From: Phyllobacterium bourgognense
GTDB lineage: Bacteria; Pseudomonadota; Alphaproteobacteria; Rhizobiales; Rhizobiaceae
Assembly (NCBI RefSeq): GCF_003337575.1
Contig: NZ_QPJM01000011.1
Span: 1-64,000 of the forward strand
DNA: 64,000 bases
Direction: 5' to 3'
The notes under the pieces were generated by a model, which was given only the letters and a program-made list of their open reading frames with translations, was not told the DNA's origin and made no database searches. Below, piece after piece: positions 17,572-27,059 of the stretch. The translations under genes were made by a program, and so were the position numbers. Position 1 is the stretch's first letter. Each line of letters begins with the position of its first letter.

Positions 17572-17909
17572 GGTAGCTGATCGAATTCGTCTTCGCCTTC
17601 TTCATCATCGCCATAGCTCAAATGGTCGGATATCGCCGCCTCCAGCATGGTGCGCCGTTCTTTGAAGTCTTCGAGATCCTCATAGTGCGCTTTTAGCTCG
17701 TGGAGCACTGTGAGCTTGCGGCGATCAAACTTTAGTGCGGAAAGGTAGTCACTTCCCAATGCCGGGTCGAAAGGCAGCGGTCTGACAAAGTCAAGGATAA
17801 ATTTGGCGTTAGAGCCAGAGGCTTCCCGGTTCGCACTGAATGGCGCTCCATTAATGGCGATAGCAGGAATATGGCGCCAAGGCGCGGGTAACCATCCGCC
17901 GGCGTTCAC
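17568..17909 (-). CDS. Hypothetical protein with acidic tail
   Basis: I do not recognise this 113-residue frame. It has a helical middle (KLTVLHELKAHYEDLEDFKE) and a very acidic C-terminus (DDEEGEDEFDQLP). It is convergent with the integrase remnant and overlaps its last bases. Lack of a clear ribosome binding site and its position beside decayed genes mean it may be a C-terminal fragment of a longer lost protein. Confidence 0.3.
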   Translation of the reverse strand: MNAGGWLPAPWRHIPAIAINGAPFSANREASGSNAKFILDFVRPLPFDPALGSDYLSALKFDRRKLTVLHELKAHYEDLEDFKERRTMLEAAISDHLSYGDDEEGEDEFDQLP

Positions 17910-18087
17910 GATGCTGACGACAGAACCCGGGTCGGATGTGAAGCCGTACCTCGATCGCCAAATTGTAGTCCTTCAACCCCAAGATTGCCCCATCTATCGT
18001 GGATAGTGAGGTCAACAATCGAGTAGCGAGTGACGGTCCCAATCGCAAAATTCCACCTATCATTCCTCGTAAATCGGTAGCCGACTT

Positions 18088-18966
18088 TCAGGGCAGCACC
18101 GCGCCGTGTGCAAGAAAGTCGGCTACAACGCCACGGAATTTCTCTGGCTCCTCCGAGAAGAGAAAATGGCCAGAATTGTCAAATAGGATCATCTTGCTCT
18201 GCGAAATGCTCCTCGCGATCACGCGGCTCGCCCGCGGTGGGCAGACCCAATCATAAGCACCGACGAGAACCAGGGTTGGAATGGTAATCAGATGAAGTTG
18301 CGAGGTTAAATTATATTGCGGAGCAAGCTTTGTCATGAAATGTTTCATCATGTCTATATTCGGTGAGGTTGCTCGCAAAAGAATTGCGGTCAGCCCCATG
18401 TTCCCAGGGGCGGCGTAATACGGGCCGACCTCTTCGAAAAATTCCGTCACACTCTCCGCGCTGATGTCTCCTGAAAAAATGCGTGCGGCCACTGCGATCG
18501 TCTTGGGCAGGGCTCGGTCGGCGAGAGCGGGCGTCGGCTCATTCGCCTCATCTCGTATCGGAGCGACAGTTGGCGAAGTTCCCGTTAAAATAAGCCCAGC
18601 AACCGATCCCGGATGTCTTAGCGCGAGATGCATGGCTACGAAACCACCGGCCGAATGACCAAAGATGTACGGCATACGGATCCCAAGCATACTGATTAGT
18701 TCCGCAACGTCATCGGCCATTTGCTCCAACGTGGCTGTTTCAAGCGGCGGGCGCCCCGATCTGCCTTGGCACCGCAAATCCACATAGATGATTTGGGCGA
18801 TATCCTGAAGACGTCCGAGTCCATCCCTTAAGTAGCCGTGATCGAAGCCGAGGCCGCCATGCAGAGCTATTATTGTGGGTACTTCGAACATCTGTCCTTC
18901 GATCTTCCGCAACTTACTGCCTTCTACGTCAAAGAAGATGTCTGTGTCATTGATTGTTGCTTGCAT
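18088..18966 (-). CDS. Alpha/beta hydrolase, proline-iminopeptidase-like
   Basis: A 292-residue serine hydrolase. IIALHGGLGFDHGYL provides the oxyanion region, GHSAGGFVAMHLALRHPG the nucleophile elbow (serine near residue 114), VGAYDWVCPP the acid and DNSGHFLF the histidine. An ATG at 18966 and an in-frame TTG at 18984 are both possible; neither has a good ribosome binding site. No operon partner is evident: the next gene on this strand, an ene-reductase, lies 84 bases upstream in the transcript sense. Whether the substrate is a peptide, lactone or ester is not shown by the sequence. Confidence 0.82.
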   Translation of the reverse strand: MQATINDTDIFFDVEGSKLRKIEGQMFEVPTIIALHGGLGFDHGYLRDGLGRLQDIAQIIYVDLRCQGRSGRPPLETATLEQMADDVAELISMLGIRMPYIFGHSAGGFVAMHLALRHPGSVAGLILTGTSPTVAPIRDEANEPTPALADRALPKTIAVAARIFSGDISAESVTEFFEEVGPYYAAPGNMGLTAILLRATSPNIDMMKHFMTKLAPQYNLTSQLHLITIPTLVLVGAYDWVCPPRASRVIARSISQSKMILFDNSGHFLFSEEPEKFRGVVADFLAHGAVLP

Positions 18967-19050
18967 TGTCCAGGGGGCTTTCAATGGAGGAGGAAGCGCA
19001 TTGCCGTCGTAGGGTGTCGATCACTGCGCAGCGACCTGCGGGCGCGGCGC

Positions 19051-20121
19051 CTATTCCGCTGCTTCGCCGAGCAGCGGATAGTCGTTGTATCCGGTCTCAT
19101 CGTCCGTGTAGATCGTCTCGGACTTGATCGCGTTGAGCGCCGCACCACGCCGGAAGCGCTCCACAAGGTCGGGATTGGCGATAAACAAGCGACCGAAGGC
19201 GGCGGCATCTGCCTCGCCACGTTCGATGGCCTGTTGCGCGCTGTCCTTCGTGAGGCCCTCGTTGACGATGTAGGCGCCCTTGAAGAGCCGTCTCACCTCC
19301 CGGCCGATCAGATGGTCGCCGCGATCGAGTGCCTCGCGGGCGAAGATGAACGCGATCTTCCGTGCGCCAAGCTGGTCGGCGACGTAGCTGAAGAGCGCGC
19401 GAGGGTCGGTGTCGCTCATCGAATAGCTGCTTGACATGAGATTGAGGTGCACGCCGATCCGGCCCGCAGGCCATACGGTCAGTAGCGCGTCCACCGTTTC
19501 CATGAGAAAGCGGGCCCGGTTCTGGATGGGGCCGCCGTAGCGGTCGGTTCGCTTGTTCGAGCCATCATGCAGGAACTGGTCGAAGAGGTAGCCATTGGCG
19601 GCGTGAAGTGCCGCTCCGTCGAAACCGGCACGCAGCGCGTTTTCGGCTGCGACCCGGAAGTCCTCTACGAGGCCCGGGATTTCGTCGGTTTCCAACCGCC
19701 GCGGCACCGGATATGGGCGCTTCGGATTGAGGCGGTTCACCTGACCCTCCGGTGCGATCGCGCTTGGAGCGACGGGGAGCCTGCCGCCATGATAGACCGG
19801 GTCTGAGACCCGGCCGACGTGCCAGAGCTGGGCGACGACGAGGCCGCCGGCGTCATGAACGGCCGAGGTCACGCTCCTCCAGCCGGAGATCTGCGCGTCC
19901 GACCAGAGGCCGGGAGTGTCGGGGTAGCCAACGCCCTGCGGTGTCACCGAGGTCGCCTCTGTGATGATCAGGCCGGCGCTTGCCCGCTGGACATAGTGTT
20001 TCACGTTGATGGGCCCGGGACTGCGCTCGTTGAAATTGCGCATCCGTGTCAGTGGTGCCATCACGATCCGGTTCTTTAGCTGCAGGTCGCCGATCTGGAC
20101 GGGGTCGAAGAGAGTGGCCAT
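19051..20121 (-). CDS. Old Yellow Enzyme-type flavin ene-reductase (NemA-like)
   Basis: A 356-residue FMN-dependent oxidoreductase reducing activated C=C bonds or nitro compounds with NAD(P)H. The N-terminus LFDPVQIGDLQLKNRIVMAP and the active-site stretch DGAALHAANGYLFDQFLHDG with the His-Asn pair, followed by KRTDRYGG, identify the family. The tail RLFIANPDLVERFRRGA is also typical. The ATG at 20121 is preceded by AAAGG at eight bases. Upstream lies a wrecked quinone oxidoreductase, then a hydrolase and an enoyl-CoA hydratase on the same strand. Together they may once have been a reductive degradation set. Confidence 0.93.
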   Translation of the reverse strand: MATLFDPVQIGDLQLKNRIVMAPLTRMRNFNERSPGPINVKHYVQRASAGLIITEATSVTPQGVGYPDTPGLWSDAQISGWRSVTSAVHDAGGLVVAQLWHVGRVSDPVYHGGRLPVAPSAIAPEGQVNRLNPKRPYPVPRRLETDEIPGLVEDFRVAAENALRAGFDGAALHAANGYLFDQFLHDGSNKRTDRYGGPIQNRARFLMETVDALLTVWPAGRIGVHLNLMSSSYSMSDTDPRALFSYVADQLGARKIAFIFAREALDRGDHLIGREVRRLFKGAYIVNEGLTKDSAQQAIERGEADAAAFGRLFIANPDLVERFRRGAALNAIKSETIYTDDETGYNDYPLLGEAAE

Positions 20122-20186
20122 TGGTTTGCCTTTCATATCTATGGTAGAGTGGCAGCGCCAGGAGCGGCGGCGCGGTCATCAACAGT

Positions 20187-20441
20187 AATCACGTGGTGAG
20201 AATGATCTTGCCTACATGCTCACCTGCTTCGCCGCGATCTCTCCCGACACCTCAAGGCCGAGCGTTGTGGAAGCACCTGGCGGCGGCGGGTACAGGCCTA
20301 TGCGCTGGAAGAGATCAGGTCGTTAACACCCGGCGCGGACCTTGATCAGCACTTCTCTCGACTGGGTACGGGGACTGGTATCTTAACCAGCTCCAAGGCC
20401 CCGGCAGTCCCAGTGCCACCCGCGACCGCGACCGCTTCCAT
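20187..20441 (-). pseudogene. Internally deleted quinone oxidoreductase (MDR superfamily)
   Basis: From an ATG at 20441 the minus strand reads MEAVAVAGGTGTAGALELVK, then VLIKVRAG, then after a frame change DLFQRIGLYPPPPGAST and TLGLEVSGEIAA. These are consecutive blocks of the N-terminal domain of NADPH:quinone oxidoreductases. Immediately afterwards another frame gives GEHVGKIILTT and a stop at 20187-20189, which is the family's C-terminus. About 230 middle residues are gone and at least two frame changes are present. No product is expected. Confidence 0.72.
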
Positions 20442-20452
20442 CGAACTTGATA

Positions 20453-21391
20453 TCATGGGCTCATTACTTCCTTGCTTGACCGAAATTCGGCATTCGAAAC
20501 AAGATGTTGCCTGAACCAGGCGATTGACGCCTGTGCCCCTTTTTCAGCCTCGCCAAGGTACTGGTCGTAGTGGCCGCCCTTCGTGATGATGAGCCTCTTT
20601 GGTTCGAGGGCGCGCTCGTATGCCCGCAGAGCTACGTCGGTCGCGGCCGTGTGGTCGCGCTCGGCTACCAGCATCAGGAGCGGCGTTGGAGAGACCCTTT
20701 CGATCCATTCGCCGGGAGAGTACATCCGAGTCCAGCGAGTTGAGCGGACTGTAACCTTGTTCTCCCATATGCCCTCCGGCAGAGGCTGGAGATAGAATTT
20801 TACCGCATCAGCGTCGTAATACGAGGAGTTCTGTGTCGGCTCCTCGCTTACTATCGCTTGCGTCGCCGGAGGCTCCCCGCGAAGCTGCGCGCGTTCGTCA
20901 GCCGCAAAGAGAGCCTCTAATGCCGCGACCTTTTGCGGAGCCACGCGCCGCAACCCTGTGGCGTATCCGTCTATCGTGGGTCCTTGCGACACAACTGCCT
21001 TCAGCCTCCGGTCGGTGGCACCCAAGACGATTGCGTGGCCGCCAGCAAAGCTTGTGCCCCAGACACCGATCCTCGCCTCGTCCACTTCGGGCCGGTCCTG
21101 AAGGTATGAGATTGCGCGCCGCCAGTCCGTGATCTGCTGCCAAGGATTGACGTCCTGTCGGGGGTCCCCGCCGCTGTCTCCGAACCCGCGGTGATCATGA
21201 AGAAGGATCGCGAAGCCCGCTTCCGCAAATGCTACTGCAGTCTGTTCTAGCCCATGGTATCTGGTGCCCGCATAGCCGTGGGCCATGGTGATGCCCGGTG
21301 CTTTTCCATCTGACCGTTCGGGTAGGAATAGCCATGCTGCCAGTTCTATCCCTCCCTCTGCCGGAAAGGTGACGTCGTACTTCGTAAACAT
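20453..21391 (-). CDS. Alpha/beta hydrolase, dienelactone-hydrolase/X-Pro-peptidase-like
   Basis: A 312-residue alpha/beta hydrolase. It opens with the beta-sandwich-like FPAEGGIELAAWLFLPE, then ITMAHGYAGTRYHGL and LLHDHRGFGDSGG. The nucleophile serine is in VWGTSFAGGHAIVLG, the acid in VAERDHTAATD and the histidine in TKGGHYDQYLG. AGGAG lies nine bases before the ATG. The enoyl-CoA hydratase gene ends 12 bases upstream, so the two are almost certainly one operon. Relatives act on esters, lactones or cephalosporin-like bonds; the real substrate is unknown. Confidence 0.87.
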   Translation of the reverse strand: MFTKYDVTFPAEGGIELAAWLFLPERSDGKAPGITMAHGYAGTRYHGLEQTAVAFAEAGFAILLHDHRGFGDSGGDPRQDVNPWQQITDWRRAISYLQDRPEVDEARIGVWGTSFAGGHAIVLGATDRRLKAVVSQGPTIDGYATGLRRVAPQKVAALEALFAADERAQLRGEPPATQAIVSEEPTQNSSYYDADAVKFYLQPLPEGIWENKVTVRSTRWTRMYSPGEWIERVSPTPLLMLVAERDHTAATDVALRAYERALEPKRLIITKGGHYDQYLGEAEKGAQASIAWFRQHLVSNAEFRSSKEVMSP

Positions 21392-21403
21392 GGATGCTGC
21401 TCC

Positions 21404-22228
21404 TCAATGATTGCCAAGAACGCGGATGATGCCCTCTATGGAGAGCTCGGCATCGCGGGTCTGAAGTCCAGCCTGCATGGCGGCACGAACCCTCGCCTGT
21501 GTTTCGGGGCGCGCCACGCCCAGACCGAACAGGTCTGAGTCCTTGCGGTATGCTTCAGCGCTACCAAGCGTGATGGCGTTACAGCTTTCCCGGATGTCGT
21601 TGAGCCCCTCGACGGGAAAGCTCGCGATCCGCTGCGCAAGGTTGGACACGAAACGTCCGAGCTCTGTTTTCGGAAGCGAGCGGTTGATCCAGCCATATCG
21701 TTCAGCAAGGTCGGCGCTATAATCCTGCGCTCCGAGCATAGCCTCCAAGGCGCGGCCGCGCCCCATCAAACGAGAGAGGTGCTGGACCGCCCCGGCTCCT
21801 GGGATCAACCCGAAGGCCGCTTCGATTTGGGAGAAGACTGCCGTCTCCCTCGCTGCGAAGCGCATATCGCATGCGAGGATGAATTCGCTGCCTGCTCCGC
21901 GGACGCGGCCTTCGACCTGCGCGATTGTAACGAACTTCGCTTTACTCATGTAGCGGAACAGGAGACCTATGGACGCGTCGCCTGCGAGCTTGGCCGCTGC
22001 CTCGCGGTACTCTCGGACTTTCGTCATGTCCACGTGGGGAATGAAGTAGTCGCGATTGGCACTTGAGAACACCACGACACGACAGTCTGAGTTCTCTGCG
22101 TATTCGATCAACCTGACCAAATCGGAAATCAACTCCGGCCCGATCAGGTTGATGGGAGGGGCATCGATGACGGCGTGGATAACGCGGTTGGTGTGCGTAA
22201 CGTGCAGGGTGGTAAATGACGTGCTCAT
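21404..22228 (-). CDS. Enoyl-CoA hydratase/isomerase family protein
   Basis: A 274-residue crotonase-fold protein. The oxyanion-hole segments are DYFIPHVDM and AQVEGRVRGAGSEFILACDM, and the GLIPGAGAVQHLSRLMGRG stretch matches the region carrying the second catalytic carboxylate in hydratases. The order of helices and length are normal. It is the first gene of a two-gene operon with the hydrolase at 20453. In crotonase enzymes the glutamates at E144/E164 positions decide hydratase versus other activities; the sequence around GLIPGAG has no obvious second glutamate, so the exact reaction is uncertain. Confidence 0.85.
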   Translation of the reverse strand: MSTSFTTLHVTHTNRVIHAVIDAPPINLIGPELISDLVRLIEYAENSDCRVVVFSSANRDYFIPHVDMTKVREYREAAAKLAGDASIGLLFRYMSKAKFVTIAQVEGRVRGAGSEFILACDMRFAARETAVFSQIEAAFGLIPGAGAVQHLSRLMGRGRALEAMLGAQDYSADLAERYGWINRSLPKTELGRFVSNLAQRIASFPVEGLNDIRESCNAITLGSAEAYRKDSDLFGLGVARPETQARVRAAMQAGLQTRDAELSIEGIIRVLGNH

Positions 22229-22429
22229 CTCTCGACCATGGTTTTATTATTGCCCCGATCGACGTTTAGGGTGGCTCGATGATCGCAGGGCGTCGAAGGT
22301 TACGGGCGGGCTGTAATCCGTGGGAATCCCGGTGCCTCGGCTGACCGCCTGGACCCGGTTCTGGCATAGGATGCAGCGCGCGTATTCCATCTACGGAAGG
22401 CGCACGCATGCGGAATTTGCGGGCAGCAC

Positions 22430-22780
22430 TCAGCCGCCCCGAATCGCGCGGCGAACCTCGCTGGCAAAGCCCTTGATGGTGAAGTCCTCGGGAATCTGGT
22501 CAATTAGAATGAGGTCCGAAATCGCGTTCTTCAGGCGGAGCGGCAGGATCGCCTGATATGCAGGGGAATTGTACCAGGACGTCGCGGCATCGCGGCTGGG
22601 GAATTCCATCAACACGACCGAGCCTGGCCAAGCGCCCTCCACGACGTCGGCAGAACCTTGGGCCAGCCACCTGCCGCCGAAAGGTGCGACCGTTGCTTCG
22701 ACCTGTTCGAGGTAGGTTAGTCCCGCGTCGTTCGGAATGTCGCCGGGAATGCGCAGATGATTAATGAGATAGGTCTTCAT
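22430..22780 (-). CDS. DUF1330 protein
   Basis: A 116-residue ferredoxin-like-fold protein. The DUF1330 features are YLEQVEATVAPFGGRWLAQG and VVLMEFPSRDAATSWYNSPA followed by YQAILPLR. AAGGAGCACTATC leads into the ATG. It lies upstream of the crotonase/hydrolase pair on the same strand but 200 bases away, and just downstream of a broken AraC gene that may have regulated it. A second DUF1330 gene lies at 43145, likewise beside an AraC gene. The family has no established reaction. Confidence 0.9.
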   Translation of the reverse strand: MKTYLINHLRIPGDIPNDAGLTYLEQVEATVAPFGGRWLAQGSADVVEGAWPGSVVLMEFPSRDAATSWYNSPAYQAILPLRLKNAISDLILIDQIPEDFTIKGFASEVRRAIRGG

Positions 22781-22847
22781 GATAGTGCTCCTTGTGTGTT
22801 GGGGGGAGAATCGTTCGTCCTATATCAGGGAGGCGAGCTGTTCCTTC

Positions 22848-23275
22848 TCATGAGGCCTGAGTTCGGCGAGCCGAGGACGATGATGACAGACAAGCAAGCG
22901 CATCTTGCCGGGATACGTCGAATATGTGATGAGCAGTGCCCGCATTGTCGCTTTGCGCCATTTGCCATTCGAGCCAATTATTGGGTGGCTCGCCAACTAG
23001 CCGAGTGAACAGACGCGTCATGTGCGACTGGTCGGAGAAACCGCAAGCGAGAGCGATCTCCGCAAAATTTAGCTGCTGCGACGGCATTATGTTTTTTGCG
23101 CGCTCGATACGCCGTTTGATAAGATACATATGTGTCGTCTCACCGAAGCTCTGCTTAAAAAGCACGCTGAAACTGACTGGAGCTCAGGCCTCCCAGGGAA
23201 GCGAGTCCGGAGATCAAGATTCGTTGGTCCAGATTGGCGTCGATGAATTTCTCGACCTTTTCATCGCGCGGCTAT
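22848..23275 (-). pseudogene. AraC-family regulator, truncated and frameshifted
   Basis: One frame gives DEKVEKFIDANLDQRILISG and LASLGGLSSSQFQRAF then a stop; the next frame continues KQSFGETTHMYLIKRRIERA and FAEIALACGFSDQSHMTRLF. These are the two helix-turn-helix units of an AraC DNA-binding domain. The break falls in a run of five T (near 23158), one base too long. An in-frame stop just upstream of DEKVEK means the N-terminal domain is also missing. The single-T change alone might be a sequencing error, but the missing N-terminus indicates real loss. Confidence 0.7.
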
Positions 23276-23633
23276 CGGAGCGGATTGGACGGTCAGGGAT
23301 TGCACGTAAAGTCATGATCACTACTCTTTTTGCAACTTTCCAGATGAGGTTATCGATGCAACGGCGGGTGATCCATCATACAAACGTGCGGGCGCGTAAT
23401 GCGTTGGTTGCCCGGTATCATACTTTGGTTTGCGAACCTCACTGCTATTAATTCGGTGATTCCGGAATTTGACCCGCGTTCCTCATGCATTCGGCTTGGC
23501 AGGGACGCGCAGCTCATCTGTTCCAGATCCACGACTGCTGTTCAGGATTTCCGACCGGGACGTCCGAGAAGTCGTGCTGAAATCGGGAAACGTCGAAATC
23601 GATCCCCCGCGGTTCATCCTCAATTTCTGTGAT

Positions 23634-23755
23634 TCAGCGGCAGCATTCTTGCCCAGTTCTGGGCCGGCGCGACCGTACATTGCTCGCTTCAGCATCTTGA
23701 GGCGGTTGATCTGCCCTTCGGCTTGACCGTTGCTCCAAGGGAGTTCAATGCATTT
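23634..23755 (-). mobile_element. ISL3-type transposase C-terminal remnant
   Basis: The minus strand reads ELPWSNGQAEGQINRLKMLK and RAMYGRAGPELGKNAA, the conserved end of ISL3-family transposases. Nothing of the catalytic DDE domain precedes it, and no terminal repeats were found. The frame runs on into unrelated residues to 23483. It is a relic in a gene-free region. Confidence 0.65.
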
Positions 23756-24102
23756 TTGACGGCATCAATAGATCGCCGTGAGTTCGGTGATCGCAAATAA
23801 CTGCCCAGACAATCTACCGTCTGTTTCGAACGCAAACGCCTGTCTGCTTCCTGGCCACGCTTTCGGGAAGCCGCCAGTCCGCTCCCGGCCCAAACTGGAA
23901 CAGCTATATAAGGCTCAAGCGAGAACCGGGCAATGCGTCATTCCCAGCAGACACACCAATGACGCAAGCGCGGACAGAAGTGGACATTGATCCAGTTAGT
24001 CGCTCGGTGTTATGTCGCTTAGGCAACAGGTTCTTGTCAGCGGTTGGTTTGATCTGTGTCAGCGACAGGTTGCGGGCCTTTCTGGTTTGGAGTCACAGCA
24101 GC

Positions 24103-24909
24103 ATGGAATCACACGACGACGACCTTAAAAATTTCGAGGCGCATGGCGCTGCGCCTCTGCCCGTTACGAGCGATCAGGGCTTCGTGGATCACGACGGCGC
24201 TCGAATTTGGTACGCGACATACGGGTCCGGCTCTCCCGTGATCCTACTGCATGGTGGCCTCGGCCATAGCGGTAATTGGGGCTATCAAGTTTCAACGCTG
24301 GTCAGCTCCGGCTATCGCGCCGTGCTCATTGATAGCCGCGGCCACGGCCGCAGCACGCGCGATCGGCGGCCTTTTACATACGAGTTGATGGCATCCGACG
24401 TGCTCGCCGTGATGGGCGCGCTGCAGTTGGAAAAGACGGCCGTTGTGGGCTGGAGCGACGGCGCGTGCATCGCTTTAATCCTCGCAATGAAAGCACCCGA
24501 GCGGGTTGCCGGTGTATTCTTCTTTGGCTGCAACATGGACCCCAGCGGCACAAAGGAATTCGAGCCCACTCCGATCGTGGACCGGTGTTTCAGACGGCAC
24601 GCCAAGGACTATGTCGCCCTATCGGCCACGCCGGACCAATTCAATGTATTTGTGGAAGCGGTCGGCCAGATGATGAAGAGCGAACCTAACTATTCTGCAG
24701 GCGACTTGACCCATATCCATGTGCCCGTTGCGATCGTGCAAAGCGAGTACGACGAGTTCATCAAGCCCGAACATGCCGAATATCTCGCGCGGAGCATTCC
24801 GGCAGCGGAATTGATCATCCTGTCCGGCGTGAGCCACTTCGCACCCCTGCAAAGGCCAGAGCAATTCAACGGCGTGATGCGTGCGTTCCTCGGCAAGGTT
24901 CTTTCTTGA
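24103..24909 (+). CDS. Alpha/beta hydrolase
   Basis: A 268-residue serine hydrolase. VILLHGGLGHSGNWGYQ, LIDSRGHGRSTRDRRPFTY and the nucleophile elbow VVGWSDGACIALILAMKAPE are diagnostic; the acid is probably in SEYDEFIKPEH and the histidine in SGVSHFAPLQRPEQF. I start at 24103, where TGGAG lies about ten bases upstream and the protein opens at normal length; the frame extends to 23959 but the added residues look non-family. No partner gene lies on the same strand. Substrate unknown; the sequence resembles peroxidase-like and ester hydrolases of this fold. Confidence 0.85.
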   Translation: MESHDDDLKNFEAHGAAPLPVTSDQGFVDHDGARIWYATYGSGSPVILLHGGLGHSGNWGYQVSTLVSSGYRAVLIDSRGHGRSTRDRRPFTYELMASDVLAVMGALQLEKTAVVGWSDGACIALILAMKAPERVAGVFFFGCNMDPSGTKEFEPTPIVDRCFRRHAKDYVALSATPDQFNVFVEAVGQMMKSEPNYSAGDLTHIHVPVAIVQSEYDEFIKPEHAEYLARSIPAAELIILSGVSHFAPLQRPEQFNGVMRAFLGKVLS

Positions 24910-25194
24910 GGGAAGATGACGCTCGGCGGCGGCTCGCAAGTCCGCTTTCGGGTCACGGCTTGCCGTAGGACTGCTCCGTAGGAGGGGCAGAGAAGGGTCG
25001 TCAGCGGAATGGCCGCTTTCTGACGAGCCAGCACCAAGAGCAGACCGTCAACTTCTACGGCCCATCTCGGTCATTCAAGTGCTCTAGAAGAGCCCCTTTG
25101 AATCCCTCACCTTGAAAGGAATCGAACTCCAGTCACCATGATCAAAATTCCTTAGGCCGACCGTTCACAGTCGAAGGCTATTGATAAACCTTCG
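24910..25194. other. Gene-free stretch before repeat copy B
   Basis: No family-like frame. A GGAATCGAACTCC string near 25118 resembles a tRNA T-loop in reverse but does not form a T-stem, so no tRNA is called. Confidence 0.4.
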
Positions 25195-25252
25195 TTGAAA
25201 ATGCCGATAGTAGCGATATTCTAGTGGACTTTATTAGTGCTTCAAAGTCTAC
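25195..25252. repeat. Dispersed 60-bp element, copy B
   Basis: TTGAAAATGCCGATAGTAGC starts at 25195 and AGTCTAC at 25246, 51 bases apart as in the other two copies. TTAGTGCTTCA just before AGTCTAC corresponds to TTGGTGCCTGA in copy C. It sits in the gap beyond the 3' end of the selO gene. Confidence 0.6.
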
Positions 25253-25340
25253 GACGACCTTAGTATCAACTGGCTTGTCAGCTGATCCATCCAATTTCCG
25301 ACCGCGCCTAGCCCTCAATTTCTTTTGAATAAATGAGATA

Positions 25341-26816
25341 TCACGTACCACAAAACGTTTCGAGAACGCGCTCGTGGATTTCCGGCGGCTTTGCATAATG
25401 CGCGAATTCCGCCTGGTCCTCGAAAGGTTCGCCGAGAACCGTCAGTAGTTCTTCAAGCGGGCGAAAATTATTATTCTGGACCGCTGCAGCTATGACCGCT
25501 TCGACACGGTGATTCCGCGGGATAAAAAGCGGATTGACGTGGAGCATAGCAGTCCGGCGCTCAAAACCTGTTTGTGGTTCACGAGAGATCCGGGACCGCC
25601 AGCGTGCCAGCCATTCCCTGAATGCGCTAGGTTCTGTAAACAGGTTGAGCACTTTCTCATCGTCGTTGATGGTCTCGGCAGAGTGGCTCAGATATCTGAA
25701 CGTCAGAGTAAAGTCCGCCTGGCTCTTCGTCATTGTGTCGAGCAGTTCTTTGATAAGTGTCAGGTCGTTTTCTTCCTCGGTGAACAGGCCAAGCTTCCGC
25801 CTCATCCCGGTGATAAACACCGTTTGGAATTGGGCGTCGAAAGTGGCTAGCGCGTTTTGAGCCAAGGACACCGCCCTGTCCTGATCGTCCGCAAGCAACG
25901 GGAGCAGGCTCTCCGCCAGACGCACCAGGTTCCACAAAGCGACCGGTCCTTGGTTGCCATACGCATAGCGGCCCGCATGATCGATAGAACTGAAAACCGT
26001 CGCTGGATCGTAATTGTCCAGGAATGCACATGGACCATAGTCAATGGTCTCGCCGGCGATGGACATGTTGTCTGTATTCATCACACCGTGGATAAATCCG
26101 GCCAACATCCACTGCGCAACCAGCGAGGCCTGGGCTTCGATCACTGCCGCCAAGAGCGACAGGTAGGGCATCTCACCTTCTGCCGCCTCGGGATAATGCC
26201 GGGCAATGACATGGTCTGCGAGAGCACGGACGCCCTCAATGTCACCGCGTGCGGCAAAAAATTGAAACGTGCCAATTCTTATGTGACTGGAGGCAACGCG
26301 GGTGATAACGGCGCCAGGGAGAGACGTCTCACGCGCCACAGTTTCTCCGGTCAGTACGGCAGCGAGCGCACGGGTCGTTGGAATCCGCAGGGCATTCATT
26401 GCTTCACTTAGGATATATTCGCGCAGCACGGGACCCAACGCCGCGCGTCCATCTCCGCCACGCGAAAAAGGCGTCGGTCCCGCCCCCTTTAACTGTATAT
26501 CACGTCGGACACCGTCTCGATCAATGACTTCACCGAGCAAGATCGCCCTGCCATCGCCCAGTCGCGGGACGAAATAACCAAACTGATGTCCTGCATATGC
26601 GGTGGCAATAGGGTTAGCGCCCCTCGGGACATTGTTTCCCGCGAGCATGTGGATACCCTCGGCGCTGTTCAACCACCGATCATCTAGCCCCAGCTGGTAG
26701 ACGAGGTCCAAGTTCAGCTTGATCAATCTCGGAGATGCAACAGGGGTAGGCATTGTCCGAATGAAGAATTTGTCCGGCAGCCGGCTATAACTATGGTCGA
26801 ATGCGATCTCGGTCAT
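25341..26816 (-). CDS. selO: SelO/YdiU protein adenylyltransferase
   Basis: A 491-residue SelO-family pseudokinase-fold enzyme that transfers AMP from ATP onto protein hydroxyls and is linked to redox stress. Recognisable blocks are FDHSYSRLPDKFF at the N-terminus, AGHQFGYFVPRLGDGRAILLG, LKGAGPTPFSRGGDGRA (nucleotide binding), HGVMNTDNMSIAGETIDYGP with the metal-binding Asn/Asp, and CAFLDNYDP. The C-terminus FCGT keeps the cysteine third from the end that replaces selenocysteine of animal SelO. I take the ATG at 26816 because family proteins begin just before FDxSYxRLP; the frame extends to 27008. It appears monocistronic. It cannot be told whether this is the only copy in the genome. Confidence 0.93.
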   Translation of the reverse strand: MTEIAFDHSYSRLPDKFFIRTMPTPVASPRLIKLNLDLVYQLGLDDRWLNSAEGIHMLAGNNVPRGANPIATAYAGHQFGYFVPRLGDGRAILLGEVIDRDGVRRDIQLKGAGPTPFSRGGDGRAALGPVLREYILSEAMNALRIPTTRALAAVLTGETVARETSLPGAVITRVASSHIRIGTFQFFAARGDIEGVRALADHVIARHYPEAAEGEMPYLSLLAAVIEAQASLVAQWMLAGFIHGVMNTDNMSIAGETIDYGPCAFLDNYDPATVFSSIDHAGRYAYGNQGPVALWNLVRLAESLLPLLADDQDRAVSLAQNALATFDAQFQTVFITGMRRKLGLFTEEENDLTLIKELLDTMTKSQADFTLTFRYLSHSAETINDDEKVLNLFTEPSAFREWLARWRSRISREPQTGFERRTAMLHVNPLFIPRNHRVEAVIAAAVQNNNFRPLEELLTVLGEPFEDQAEFAHYAKPPEIHERVLETFCGT

Positions 26817-27059
26817 TCCAAACCTGCTTTCAGTTGTATCACCGTAGCCAAGCGTTTGCCGGAGCACAAGTTGGCGCCGATCGTGACAAGAACGCACGTT
26901 CTGCTCAATGGGCAGCAAAGCCGTAACGAGTGACCGGACTATTGTCTTTGGTGCGCAGGACGACAACAGACGTCGTGTTGTGTGAGTCCCAAGCGAGCCG
27001 ACCACCATTGATAGGTCACTCTCGGGAATTCGGTAAATGCGGAGTAATAGCGTCAGGCC

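Noticed and set aside
22247-22390. A 47-codon minus-strand frame starting MEYARCILCQNRVQ
   Set aside because: No ribosome binding site and no recognisable homology; left unannotated.
25110-25140. Possible tRNA 3' end (GGAATCGAACTCC)
   Set aside because: The flanking bases do not pair into a T-stem and no acceptor or anticodon arm is present.
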